Origin: a virus
IMG/VR virus record: IMGVR_UViG_3300042525_000201
Coordinates: 1-37,439 of that record
DNA length: 37,439 nt
Reading direction: 5' to 3' (one strand)
The notes beneath the pieces were generated by a model that ran no database searches, was not told where the DNA came from, and was given only the letters and a program-made list of their open reading frames with translations. Positions 21,199 through 29,790 of this stretch are shown piece by piece (the stretch's first letter is position 1; each line of letters starts with the position of its first letter). The position numbers were made by a program, and so were the translations under genes.

Positions 21199-21452
21199 GC
21201 CATCGCCTCTTCAATCATCCTTCTTTCGCCAGTGATCTTTTCCCAATCCTCATCAAGCCAGATGGTGGGGATACTTTCCTCAAACTCTTTAATCTTTTCC
21301 ATTACCCAGTAAATCTCTTCCATGGAAGGTTTGGGTCGTGGATCATCCCAACGTGTAATGACGTTATTGGTTATTTCCCACTTGGCATTGGGACGCAGCA
21401 TGTGCATCGCTGTATCAATGCCATAAAACCTCATGATCTTCTTATCGCTCAT
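21195..21452 (-). CDS. Small tail-associated protein, LRPNAKW type (85 aa)
   Basis: Starts MSDKKIMRFYGIDTAMHMLR behind GAGGTCAC. It continues with AKWEITNNVITRWDDPRPKP and SMEEIYWVMEKIKEFE. The LRP-A-W...W-D---PKP--EEI pattern is shared with small phage proteins next to tail fibres (XkdW-like by resemblance), which may help fibre assembly. It overlaps the oxygenase gene by ATGA. Confidence 0.75.
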   Translation of the reverse strand: MSDKKIMRFYGIDTAMHMLRPNAKWEITNNVITRWDDPRPKPSMEEIYWVMEKIKEFEESIPTIWLDEDWEKITGERRMIEEAMA

Positions 21453-21460
21453 GTGACCTC

Positions 21461-23170
21461 TTATTGATTGATCTTAATGATGACGATGCCAGAGCCTCCA
21501 CCACCGCCTACGCCACCGTTATAACCTCCACCACCGCCGCCGCTTCCAGTATTAGCGGTTCCAGACGTTGCAGTTGCTCCAGCCGCCCCCGCACCACCAC
21601 CGCCCGTGCCACCCGTTCCACTTGGTTTTGATCCTCGGGTGTCGCCACCGCCCCCACCACCGCCGGAAAAATAACCAGTAGAAGGCGATCCTCCGGGGCC
21701 AGCACCACCAAAACTTGAAGCAAACGATGGGCCTTGACTACCATTACCGCCGTTCCCTGCGGCACTGCTAGAGGCATTCCCTCCAACCGCTCCAGCACCG
21801 CCCCCACCACCTCCAGTGCCATAACTTGATCCATCTGTACTATTAGAACCGCCGTTATTACCCTGAGATGGTGAGGTGCTTGGTGTATTCCCCGCAGCAC
21901 CAGGACTACCTGGCACAGAATTTTGATACCCAGAGCCACCCCCAGAACCTCCGGTATTTGCCGCGCCGTTTGGATGAGTTCCGCCACCTGCACCGCCACC
22001 TGTTGACGTAATGGTGCTAAATATAGAATCGTTTCCGTTTCCACCCTTTGATCCAGGATTTGATCCAGCCCCGGCAGTACCCCCACCCCCAACTGTAACG
22101 GTGTATTCGGTTCCAGCAGTAACGCTTAACGCGGTTCCAGTTCTAAACCCACCAGCCCCACCGCCTCCGCCGTCTGAACCACCACCACCACCTCCACCAG
22201 CTACCACTAAGTAATCAACAGAAGTAACACCAGTCGGGCAAATCCACTTACCAGAACCTTTGAAGGTGAATACAGTTTGACTTGGTGCTTGGTATTTCAG
22301 GATGACAATGCCGGAGCCGCCTGCGCCGCCTGTAAACGGGCCTCCTGAATTCCCAGTCCCACCAGCACCCCCGCCGCCGCCAGTATTGGGACTTCCAGCA
22401 GAACCTGTTGCCCCGTTTGCGCCACCATTACCACCGCCGCCAGACCCGCCGGTTCCAGCAGTTCCAGTGAAGAAAACACCACCACCGCCGCCACCGGCAT
22501 AGGTAACAGAAGAACCGCTTATAGAACTAGACGTTCCAGCGCCGCCATTACCGCCTGTTGTAGATGTTCCAGTGCCGCCTGTTCCAGTGCTTGCATTTGC
22601 CCCGCCACCCCCACCGGCGCCATAATTTGGTGCAGAAGAAGAGCCATTACCACCATTATTCCCTTGTGATGGAGATACAGATGGTGTGTTCCCTGTCCCT
22701 CCGTTTCCAAGTGTCCCATCTCCAACACCGCCACCGCCAGACCCACCATTATTTCCGTCTTTCGCCCCTACTCCGCCGCCACCGCCTCCACCGCCACCAT
22801 AGGATTTAAGCGTGTTTGTTCCTGCTCCTGATGGACTTTCAGCAATTGGCGAACCAGCTATAGATGAATCACCTCCGTTTGTACCTTTAGCATTGGTTCC
22901 ACCAGAGCCACCCGAACCGACAGTAATAGTGTAGTTAGTACCTGCTGTTACAGATAAACCTGTACCAGTTCTAAAACCACCTGCGCCACCACCACCACCT
23001 ACAATATTGTTGGCAGTTCCAGCACCACCACCACCTCCACCAGCCACAATCAAATACTCAACCTGAGTCACCCCCGTAGGGCAAGTCCAAGTCTGTGTCT
23101 CTGTGAAGGTTTGGATGATGGTGTATCTAGCACCGCCAGCGCCGAGTAATAAGCCAAGAATGCCTGCCAT
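21461..23170 (-). CDS. Glycine-rich adhesin-like tail protein with two tandem modules (569 aa)
   Basis: ATG 23170 (MAGILGLLLGAGGARY) lies 2 bases after the previous stop and is preferred to 23200. The protein holds two modules of about 270 residues. Each opens with WTCPTGVTQVEYLIVAGGGG or WICPTGVTSVDYLVVAGGGG and FRTGT-LSVTAGT-YT-TVG, then long Gly/Ser runs. Each closes with GGSGIVILKYQ or GGSGIVIIKINQ. Such glycine-rich domains occur in fibre tips, where polyglycine sheets carry receptor-binding loops. It is likely the host-recognition protein. The flanking genes are fibre-like. Confidence 0.85.
   Translation of the reverse strand: MAGILGLLLGAGGARYTIIQTFTETQTWTCPTGVTQVEYLIVAGGGGGGAGTANNIVGGGGGAGGFRTGTGLSVTAGTNYTITVGSGGSGGTNAKGTNGGDSSIAGSPIAESPSGAGTNTLKSYGGGGGGGGGVGAKDGNNGGSGGGGVGDGTLGNGGTGNTPSVSPSQGNNGGNGSSSAPNYGAGGGGGANASTGTGGTGTSTTGGNGGAGTSSSISGSSVTYAGGGGGGVFFTGTAGTGGSGGGGNGGANGATGSAGSPNTGGGGGAGGTGNSGGPFTGGAGGSGIVILKYQAPSQTVFTFKGSGKWICPTGVTSVDYLVVAGGGGGGGSDGGGGGAGGFRTGTALSVTAGTEYTVTVGGGGTAGAGSNPGSKGGNGNDSIFSTITSTGGGAGGGTHPNGAANTGGSGGGSGYQNSVPGSPGAAGNTPSTSPSQGNNGGSNSTDGSSYGTGGGGGGAGAVGGNASSSAAGNGGNGSQGPSFASSFGGAGPGGSPSTGYFSGGGGGGGDTRGSKPSGTGGTGGGGAGAAGATATSGTANTGSGGGGGGYNGGVGGGGGSGIVIIKINQ
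21470..22275 (-). repeat. Glycine-rich module, copy 2 of 2
   Basis: Second tandem module, from VFTFKGSGKWICPTG to GGSGIVIIKINQ. Opening and closing motifs match copy 1, while the glycine-rich middle differs in loop sequences. Confidence 0.75.
22300..23115 (-). repeat. Glycine-rich module, copy 1 of 2
   Basis: First of two tandem protein modules in the 569-aa adhesin, from TFTETQTWTCPTG to GGSGIVILKYQ. The DNA is rich in CCACC/CCGCC triplets on the plus strand. This favours recombination between modules and slippage. Confidence 0.75.
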
Positions 23171-23172
23171 AG

Positions 23173-23607
23173 TTAGCTCACATTTCCGGTGATGACGCAC
23201 ACGTTGGATGTCCCACCTGTGCCTGCCGTCCCGACAAATAAAATGGTCGCAACTCCTCGTGTTGCTAACGATACGGAGGCTTTGTCGCTGTCAGTGCCTG
23301 CTATATATGCCGTCGTGATTGAGCATGTAATAGTCAAACTGCCGCTTGTATTGTTGTATAGCGATACAACATCGCCAGCACTGAATGTATTGTCAGGTAT
23401 TGTTATCCCAGCAGATAACGAAATCACCTTGCCAACATCGCTTGTCGCTACTGTAGTGGTCGTAGAACTAACCGGCACATTCAAGTAACCAAGCGTTACA
23501 GCATCTGTTGATGGCAACGTCTGAGTCAGTGAGGAATTGGTATTGGCAGATTGAAGCGTTACTGAACCGCTTCCGCTTGCATTGCCTTTAACTACGATTG
23601 AAGACAT
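23173..23607 (-). CDS. Fibre-associated protein with duplicated C-terminal domain (144 aa)
   Basis: Starts MSSIVVKGNASGSGSVTL behind AAAGGAAG. The N-terminal 50 residues end in TLPSTDAVTLGYLNVPVSS, a motif seen in many phage fibre proteins. Residues about 54-144 (DVGKVISL, ITIPDNTFSAGDVVSLYNN, CSITTAY) closely resemble the C-terminal domain of the 232-aa protein at 25466. It is likely a beta-structured fibre or adhesin subunit. Confidence 0.8.
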   Translation of the reverse strand: MSSIVVKGNASGSGSVTLQSANTNSSLTQTLPSTDAVTLGYLNVPVSSTTTTVATSDVGKVISLSAGITIPDNTFSAGDVVSLYNNTSGSLTITCSITTAYIAGTDSDKASVSLATRGVATILFVGTAGTGGTSNVCVITGNVS

Positions 23608-23617
23608 AGCGCTTCCT

Positions 23618-25102
23618 TTAGAAATTCATGACGACCCAGCGTTCGTCTGTACCTACAGTAACCGTAACGCCTGTGTTGATTGTGACTGGCCCAACACTTA
23701 GCCCGTTATAACCATCTGTAATCGTGTAATTGCTTGAGATCGTGCGCTGGTTCTCAAGAATGACTGATGAACCGCCACCTCCAGTTGATGCAATTGTGAT
23801 CGTTCCATTGCCATTGGTAATCGTGATATTAGAACCTTCAGTCAGCGTCGCTTTGCTTAAACCACCCGTCGCTGTATTACCAATAAGCAACTGACCATCG
23901 GTATAACTTGTTTGTCCTGTACCGCCATTACCAAAAGGCAACGTACCAGTTACACCAGTAGATAGCGGCAAGCCTGTAACGTTAGTCAACGTGCCTGACA
24001 ATGGTGTACCTAACGCACCGCCATTAACGACAAATGCACCTGCCGTCCCAACATTTACTGCAAGTGTTGTGGCTACACTGGTACCAAACCCAGTAATGTC
24101 AGTGCTTAGCGCAACCTGCGTCCATGCAAATGCAGTGCCGTTCCACTTCAAGAACCTGTCTGCCGTTGTAGGCGCAGTAACAAAACTCGTGGAGTTGATC
24201 GTATCTTGATACAACAACTGATTAGCGGCACCGCCTGCAATATCAGCGGCTGAGGTCGCTGAACCAACGGTTACGGTTGATGGCGCTACGTTCTCCCAGT
24301 ACGGGCCTGTAGAGTCGTATTGAAGTAGATCACCGTTTGCTACGCTTGTGATGCGCACATTGTGCAGCTCATCAAGCTCCCAACCATTGCTGATGTTAAG
24401 GAATATCTCACCAGACGATGAGTTAACCTTGACCACCCAGCCAAGAAACACCGTATGCGCAGGTGCTAAAGGTCTGGTTGCTGTAAATCCACCAGCAGTT
24501 TGCGATAGATAAACTGGATCGCCAGCCGTAAACCCATTGGTATTAACACCACGTACTGGGCCAAATGTAGCAATAAAACCTTCAGCGCCAGCGCTGATCG
24601 ATTCAATTACAACGCCAAGTGTGGCAGCAGAAAGTGGTTCACTATCGGCATCGGCAAGCGTTACAGCAGGACGTTGACCTTGAGCACCATTGACTGCAAC
24701 AACCTGGCCGACTGTAAGCGTACTTCCACTATTGTTGTAAACAAGAACTACGCTTTCCTGACCGATCTGTACGTCAGCATTGCCACCTTTTAAGCCAAAA
24801 GCAAGCGCACCATCCCCAGAGTCATACCAAAGTTTACCAACAGCGCTTGTGACAGTTGAATTAGTATCAAACTGAATGTAATCAGGAGTACTGATGCCTC
24901 CTGTAATGCTGTCTAGGCTTGTGATGTTGGTATTAGCACCTGAGTTAGCTGCCCCGAACGTGTTGTAACTAATCGTGCGAGCAGCAGAACCATTGAACGA
25001 TGTGCCTGATGCGTCACCGGTACCGCCATTATTAAAGGTGACTGCAAATGTTGTCGTTCCTGACCCACCACCTGATGTTCTAGAGACTGTCTTTAATGGC
25101 AT
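23618..25102 (-). CDS. Tail fibre protein (494 aa)
   Basis: Starts MPLKTVSRTSGGGSGTTTFA behind AGGAGCCACTG. Repeated Gly/Thr/Ser-rich beta segments run throughout, such as GGTGDASGTSFNGSAARTI and LPFGNGGTGQTSYTDGQLLI, the GNGGTGQTSYT signature of phage fibres. The middle (about 130-230) has a globular beta domain. The C-terminus ends in GTDERWVVMNF. The length and composition are normal for a podovirus fibre shaft, and neighbours on both sides are fibre-like. Confidence 0.85.
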   Translation of the reverse strand: MPLKTVSRTSGGGSGTTTFAVTFNNGGTGDASGTSFNGSAARTISYNTFGAANSGANTNITSLDSITGGISTPDYIQFDTNSTVTSAVGKLWYDSGDGALAFGLKGGNADVQIGQESVVLVYNNSGSTLTVGQVVAVNGAQGQRPAVTLADADSEPLSAATLGVVIESISAGAEGFIATFGPVRGVNTNGFTAGDPVYLSQTAGGFTATRPLAPAHTVFLGWVVKVNSSSGEIFLNISNGWELDELHNVRITSVANGDLLQYDSTGPYWENVAPSTVTVGSATSAADIAGGAANQLLYQDTINSTSFVTAPTTADRFLKWNGTAFAWTQVALSTDITGFGTSVATTLAVNVGTAGAFVVNGGALGTPLSGTLTNVTGLPLSTGVTGTLPFGNGGTGQTSYTDGQLLIGNTATGGLSKATLTEGSNITITNGNGTITIASTGGGGSSVILENQRTISSNYTITDGYNGLSVGPVTINTGVTVTVGTDERWVVMNF

Positions 25103-25115
25103 CAGTGGCTCCTAA

Positions 25116-25457
25116 TCAGAGTCCGTCACCTGGGGTGATGTAAATCGCTGCCGCACTTGATGAGGTGATTGCAGTGAAGTAAGCATTAGGCGGGAACGTG
25201 AGAATTTCATCAGTTCCTGCAAGCAAAGGCAAGACTGTTTTGCTGTTAGAACCTGAACCTGTCGGAATAACACAATTGCTGTCAGCCGTTGCTGCATCCA
25301 TTGCAAAGGATAAGAAGGCTGTAACAGCACCATCGTTGATGACTCGATACTGATTGCCGCCAAGCGTGGTTGATGGCACTTGCACCGAGGAAGGGGCAGT
25401 CGTAGCCGCTGTGATCTTAACGGTCTTGCCGGAAATGGTAAATGCTTGGATTCCCAT
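25116..25457 (-). CDS. Small beta-structured virion protein (113 aa)
   Basis: ATG 25457 (MGIQAFTISGKTVKITA) is chosen over 25496 because GAGGTC lies 6 bases upstream and overlaps the previous stop. The product is beta-rich (QYRVINDGAVTAFLSF, EILTFPPNAYFTAI) and ends IYITPGDGL. It shares layout and ending with the 113-aa protein at 10310. A fibre-tip or decoration role is inferred. Confidence 0.8.
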   Translation of the reverse strand: MGIQAFTISGKTVKITAATTAPSSVQVPSTTLGGNQYRVINDGAVTAFLSFAMDAATADSNCVIPTGSGSNSKTVLPLLAGTDEILTFPPNAYFTAITSSSAAAIYITPGDGL

Positions 25458-25465
25458 ATTGACCT

Positions 25466-26164
25466 CTATGAAGTAACCGCACCAGTAATGATGCAAGCTG
25501 TACTACTTAAAAACAATACTGACGCAATACCTCGCGGAAGAACTTGAATGGTTGCTTTATCACCATCAACACCAGACTGATAAGCCGTTGTAATCGAACA
25601 AGTAACTGTCACGTTACTAGCCGTATTGTTAACAAGCCCGACAACATCACCATTCATAAACACAGCATCTGGGATCGTAATTAACCCACCCGTACCAATC
25701 TCAACATACTTGCCAACATCTGTGCGAGCAAGCGTGTAAGAACCAGTCTTTGCGCCAACCGGAGGAACCGTAAAGTAACCGCCTGTACTAAGTAGCAAGA
25801 ACTGTGTGCCATCGTAAATAATGTCATTGATAGCGCCGGAAGGTATAGCATCTGGGCCAAGCGCTGATCCATTTGGGTAAACAATGTTCTTAACGCCCTG
25901 CCCATTAACATTGATCGTTGATGCGCCTGTGTTAGCAACACTTGTCTTGAATTGTATTCTAAGACCTGCCGTGTAAGTCGTTGTTAAACTTGAAAAAGTT
26001 ACAACGTAGGCGTTAACCACACCGGTATCAACAGCGTAGTTGCTGTAAGTGTTTGCATCGTTGACCGCACCAGAAAGCGTGCTGAAGTTGCTATCAAGCT
26101 GAGACAACGGGATAGTTGTCGTCGCTGTAGCAAAGGTATTAGGTACAACAATAGGCTTAGTCAT
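25466..26164 (-). CDS. Tail fibre-like protein (232 aa)
   Basis: Starts MTKPIVVPNTFATATTTIPL, then QLDSNFSTLSGAVND, a common N-terminal pattern of phage fibre/tail proteins. The centre has AGLRIQFKTSVANTG and TINVNGQGVKNI. The C-terminal 85 residues (DVGKYVEI, LITIPDAVFMNGDVVGLVNN) are the domain duplicated in the 23173 gene. It overlaps the nozzle gene by ATGA. Likely it attaches fibres to the tail. Confidence 0.83.
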   Translation of the reverse strand: MTKPIVVPNTFATATTTIPLSQLDSNFSTLSGAVNDANTYSNYAVDTGVVNAYVVTFSSLTTTYTAGLRIQFKTSVANTGASTINVNGQGVKNIVYPNGSALGPDAIPSGAINDIIYDGTQFLLLSTGGYFTVPPVGAKTGSYTLARTDVGKYVEIGTGGLITIPDAVFMNGDVVGLVNNTASNVTVTCSITTAYQSGVDGDKATIQVLPRGIASVLFLSSTACIITGAVTS

Positions 26165-28041
26165 CAGAACCTCGCACGCAATTCATGCTCTAACTGGAAT
26201 CCATTGATGACAAAGTTTGGCGTGTTCGATGTCACCGTCAAACCAAGATACTTTCCATACTGCTGAGCATCATATTTATAAAGCTGGTAGCCCACAGAAG
26301 CCCATCCAATGGCTGTACCACTATTATTAAGCCAAGGAATGATGTCACCACTATTATTTTGCCAGTTCACCGTGTTTGTGAGTGAAATTCCTGCACTTGA
26401 ACGGTTCTCGTTATCAACCGTAATCGTCAAAATACCAGCCTCAGTGTCAGGAACGGTTGCTTCAACACCAAATTTCAATGCTTGTTTGTCACGAATGGGG
26501 TCATTTAAGGCCCAAAGCGCTGTTTTGATCTGTGTAGCAATGGCTTGCGTACTACTTGAGTACAGTTTAACCAGGCTTGTGCCATCTGTACCGTACATAT
26601 TGAGCTGACCGCTTACAGGAGCAGGAGCAATCACTATGATCTCCCCCTGATAGGTCATAAACCACTTGCGATCAAAGAAAACCGCTTGCAACTTGCGCCC
26701 TGCATACACAAACTGAAACGCAGCGCACAAAATATTGTTAATGACGACTTGACCACCATAAATACCAGCAGTGAAATCGATTCCTGGGAATACGCCATCT
26801 AGCGCATCACTGATCTTGCTTGTCGTAGCACCTACAAGTGCGTAGATACCGTATCGATTCATGAAGAAAATTGACCTAAAGTAAGCAAAAATCGCATACT
26901 TGAAGTTAGAACCAATTGATGCCGAGATGTTTGTATTCGTAAAGAGCGTTATACCCGTCGTACTGACACGCACATCAGAGAATACGTTGATGGAATCGGT
27001 TCCAAAGATGTACAAGAAGTTATTGGCAGAGACAATTTGAATGATGTCACCATGCAGCGTGGCATCAGTAATCGTGATATTGCCTGCCGATACGCTTGTA
27101 AAGTCGTTATAACTGTCTGCTGCTGTGTAATAGATTGTACGATTCTGTGCAATCCACACCCTGCCGCTAAAGGATGCAATGGCAATACCAGGCTGGTTAA
27201 TTCTTGTGGCCGTAGCGGTAGCGCCAGAACCAGAACCATTGTTAACCGTCACATAAAGCAGTGTGGCGGTGCCATTCGTTTGCGAGCCAGAAGTGTGAAC
27301 AGGGGCTGTAGAACCTGTCGTTCCAGCGACAGTTACCATGTAGTAATTGCCACCAGACGATAGCAATGCGCCTAGTGAAACAGCAGTGCTACCTGCCCAT
27401 GCTACAGAACCTTGTGAGCCGATATAAACGCTGGGCGCAGATGTATAGCCTGTACCGTACTCGGTGATGCTAATTGACGTAACTGCTGAGCTACCAACCG
27501 TTGCAGTAGCAGTTGCCTGTATACCGCCAGTCTCATTGGGTGGGCCGATTAAAACGCTCGGCGGCGTGGCGTAACCTGTTCCTGCTGCGGTGATAGTGAT
27601 GGTTGCGACCGAACCGACCCGAACGAGATTCGTCCCGTCGAATGTAGCGTATCCATAAGTTGAGTCAATGATAAGGATTCGCTCATTCTTCCATTGGGTG
27701 ATCTGAGTCGTTGATCCACTGAATGTCGAGGATGCAGCAAGCGTTGATTTAACATTTGTCGAGAGATTGACATACTCAGCGCCTCCATTCGTGAAGAAAG
27801 CAAAGAGATACTCTGAACCGCCAATGTTGCCTTGGCCCATGTAGTAGACCGTGCCACCCCATGTAATCGCACCAACAGCCGTTTGCTTGCCAACCACTTT
27901 CAAATTGCCAAAACCAATGGGCATGACATTCTCTAGCCATGCAAACTCAGTCTCTTGAATCGAAGTGCGGTTAGCCTTGGTATTGATACCCTTAAAGTCT
28001 TTGACAACCTGATACGACTTTTTCTGTTCAGTCGCGGCCAT
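26164..28041 (-). CDS. Tail nozzle / DNA-stabilisation protein, P22 gp10-like (625 aa)
   Basis: The N-terminus has DFKGINTKANRTSIQETEFA and WLENVMPIGFGNLKVV, typical of the podovirus tail protein that closes the head (P22 gp10-like). A beta insertion at about residues 145-215 carries two copies of a GTGY segment: TAAGTGYATPPSVLIGPP and TEYGTGYTSAPSVYIG. The rest is beta-propeller-like (FSGRVWIAQNRTIYYT, SFKYAIF-type strands) and ends GFQLEHELRARF. No clear ribosome site is seen, so translation is likely coupled to the connector gene just upstream. Confidence 0.8.
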   Translation of the reverse strand: MAATEQKKSYQVVKDFKGINTKANRTSIQETEFAWLENVMPIGFGNLKVVGKQTAVGAITWGGTVYYMGQGNIGGSEYLFAFFTNGGAEYVNLSTNVKSTLAASSTFSGSTTQITQWKNERILIIDSTYGYATFDGTNLVRVGSVATITITAAGTGYATPPSVLIGPPNETGGIQATATATVGSSAVTSISITEYGTGYTSAPSVYIGSQGSVAWAGSTAVSLGALLSSGGNYYMVTVAGTTGSTAPVHTSGSQTNGTATLLYVTVNNGSGSGATATATRINQPGIAIASFSGRVWIAQNRTIYYTAADSYNDFTSVSAGNITITDATLHGDIIQIVSANNFLYIFGTDSINVFSDVRVSTTGITLFTNTNISASIGSNFKYAIFAYFRSIFFMNRYGIYALVGATTSKISDALDGVFPGIDFTAGIYGGQVVINNILCAAFQFVYAGRKLQAVFFDRKWFMTYQGEIIVIAPAPVSGQLNMYGTDGTSLVKLYSSSTQAIATQIKTALWALNDPIRDKQALKFGVEATVPDTEAGILTITVDNENRSSAGISLTNTVNWQNNSGDIIPWLNNSGTAIGWASVGYQLYKYDAQQYGKYLGLTVTSNTPNFVINGFQLEHELRARF

Positions 28042-28043
28042 GA

Positions 28044-28679
28044 TCAGTAGGGTGTGCTATAGGGTGTCGGAAGTCTGCGCGTCATCGTCGAAGTCAGTGC
28101 TGCTCGGACTTTCTGATCGTATTGCGCCTTAAATATCTCTGCTTCACCATAACTTTGCTCTTTGTACTTAGCGGTATGCGCTGCGTAGTAAGCAACAGGC
28201 GTGGTGTAAGGGTCAAGAATAGTTTCAACCGATGAGTTTGAAGTCAAAGGCAGTGGCAATACCACCGTATCAACCTCAATCACATAGTTTTGATCGGGAA
28301 TCGGGCCAAAAAAGATTGTTGATTGGCCGTAAAGACTAAATGCAACGGGTCTACCCGTATAGTTCTGCCAGAAACGCAACTGAGCGTTAAAGTCAGACCA
28401 TGCCATGTAGCGCAGTGGTATGCGGGTGTTACCCCAGTACAAGTTGATGTTCAAAACATCAATCGTACGAGTTGCTTCAGGCAATGCCGAGTAGTTAAGT
28501 GTCTCGACAGCATTGGTTGCTATCGATGACTGAAGCGTACGAAGGCAACCAGTATCACGAACGACGCGCTCACGCGCAGCGTTAATGTAGTCTGCTAACT
28601 CGGTATCTGTCCAAAAGTTACCAGCCGCATCGTGCAGAAGCCTTCTAACCTCTGTGATGTACCCAGAGTAAGTTGCCAT
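28044..28679 (-). CDS. Head-tail connector (adaptor), P22 gp4-like (211 aa)
   Basis: Starts MATYSGYITEVRRLLHDAAG, then FWTDTELADYINAARERVVR. These are the helices of the gp4-like adaptor that binds below the portal. A beta part follows (TIDVLNINLYWGNTRIPL, RYMAWSDFNAQLRFWQNYTG, STIFFGPIPDQNYVIEVDTV) and then a helical end. The order capsid, small head proteins, adaptor, nozzle is that of podovirus head-completion genes. GAGGTTTGA precedes the ATG. Confidence 0.83.
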   Translation of the reverse strand: MATYSGYITEVRRLLHDAAGNFWTDTELADYINAARERVVRDTGCLRTLQSSIATNAVETLNYSALPEATRTIDVLNINLYWGNTRIPLRYMAWSDFNAQLRFWQNYTGRPVAFSLYGQSTIFFGPIPDQNYVIEVDTVVLPLPLTSNSSVETILDPYTTPVAYYAAHTAKYKEQSYGEAEIFKAQYDQKVRAALTSTMTRRLPTPYSTPY

Positions 28680-28686
28680 TCAAACC

Positions 28687-29028
28687 TCATTGGCTAGAGG
28701 CCAAGGAGCTGGACTTTTGCCCCGCCTTTCCTTTCGGATGAGGAGGGGCTACTCGCTCCACCACCAGGGCTGACAAGTGGCTGGTAATTACTGGCTCGCG
28801 GCTAAATGAAAAGTTACCAAGACGCTTCATTGCAGCATCATAGTCCGTATTCATTTTCATCCAGCCATGTCGAGCCAAATAAGGAATCTTGTTGTCATCG
28901 CCATACCCAAAGATGTGTTTTGCAACTTCTTCAGGTATCCCGATGCAGGTGTCAGGCGGGAACTCATACGGCTGACCATCGAAATGATCGATCAGTGCAT
29001 GAGCGCCCTTATTGGTAACGTAAATCAC
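28687..29028 (-). CDS. Small head-region protein (113 aa)
   Basis: GTG start at 29028, overlapping the previous stop (GTGA). The first 70 residues are globular: MIYVTNKGAHALIDHFDGQP, YEFPPDTCIGIPEEVAKHIF and HGWMKMNTDYDAAMKRLG. The tail is basic and Pro/Lys/Ser-rich. Located between head and connector genes, it is probably a minor head-completion protein. No family is assigned with certainty. Confidence 0.75.
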   Translation of the reverse strand: MIYVTNKGAHALIDHFDGQPYEFPPDTCIGIPEEVAKHIFGYGDDNKIPYLARHGWMKMNTDYDAAMKRLGNFSFSREPVITSHLSALVVERVAPPHPKGKAGQKSSSLASSQ

Positions 29029-29444
29029 GCTTGCAGTATATCGCCGTAAACGTACACATCAGCCGTTGCAGCCGCACCCTGTGCTGTCGTAAGCGACAAA
29101 TAAAGGTTTGGTACAGACGACTTCACCGTAATGTTGATGCTTGATGCCGTATTAAGCGTCAGATCAAGAAACAGTGCAGAGCTTGTAAGTGTGGAGTAAG
29201 CCTGGGAAGACGCAACAACCGCAGAACCACCCTTGCTAGCAGCGGTATAAACGCCGCCAGCAGCCGTGGATAATGAAATTGAAGCATTGGTCACAACAAT
29301 CCGACGCACAATGTACTTGGCTGGATTGCTAAAGATCGTGATCATTTGATCGGCAGTCGAATTCATGTTCGCGCCGACCAATGTCCCAAGCAGGATACCT
29401 CCGAACTGCTGAGGTAGCAGACTACCTACTTTGTTGGCATCCAT
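29025..29444 (-). CDS. Small beta-rich head protein (139 aa)
   Basis: Starts MDANKVGSLLPQQFGGILLG behind TTGGAG. A long beta pattern follows (KYIVRRIVVTNASISLSTA, LFLDLTLNTASSINITVKS, TADVYVYGDILQA). Adjacent to the capsid gene and to another small beta protein, it may be a decoration or head-fibre protein. No family is recognised. Confidence 0.75.
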   Translation of the reverse strand: MDANKVGSLLPQQFGGILLGTLVGANMNSTADQMITIFSNPAKYIVRRIVVTNASISLSTAAGGVYTAASKGGSAVVASSQAYSTLTSSALFLDLTLNTASSINITVKSSVPNLYLSLTTAQGAAATADVYVYGDILQA

Positions 29445-29456
29445 GCTTTACTCCAA

Positions 29457-29780
29457 TTAACTGTTGTAAGTGCCAGTAGCAGCAGCGCCACCATTGACCG
29501 TTAGGTAAGCAGCAGTCACAGTACCTGAAGTCGAAACGATTTTCACGTTCTGACCATCAGAAACAATCATGCCACCCGTATTAGCGGCAATCACATCAGC
29601 CCATGCAGAGCCGTTGTAAGCCTGAAACTTACAGTTGGCAACTGGATAGACGATGTAAAGACCAGCAGGAACCGTGTAATCGGTGCCAGCAGTTACTGAA
29701 CGTGTTACATAGTCAAAGTAAGCGCCGTCAGCGTCGCTATTAAGACCACTAACGATGATTTTATTAAGTGCAAGTGCCAT
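29457..29780 (-). CDS. Small beta-rich head protein, likely decoration (107 aa)
   Basis: Directly follows the capsid gene, with AAGGAG before the ATG. The product starts MALALNKIIVSGLNSDADGA. It has short beta strands (GTDYTVPAGLYIVYPVANC, MIVSDGQNVKIVSTSG) and a Gly/Ala/Ser end. Small beta proteins in this position often decorate or cement the capsid. This is inference from position. Confidence 0.75.
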   Translation of the reverse strand: MALALNKIIVSGLNSDADGAYFDYVTRSVTAGTDYTVPAGLYIVYPVANCKFQAYNGSAWADVIAANTGGMIVSDGQNVKIVSTSGTVTAAYLTVNGGAAATGTYNS

Positions 29781-29790
29781 TTTTTGCTCC

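Noticed and set aside
21508-22814. Long alternative frames within the glycine-rich gene on both strands.
   Set aside because: GGN/CCN repeats leave all frames open. Only the frame with conserved module ends and fibre motifs is convincing.
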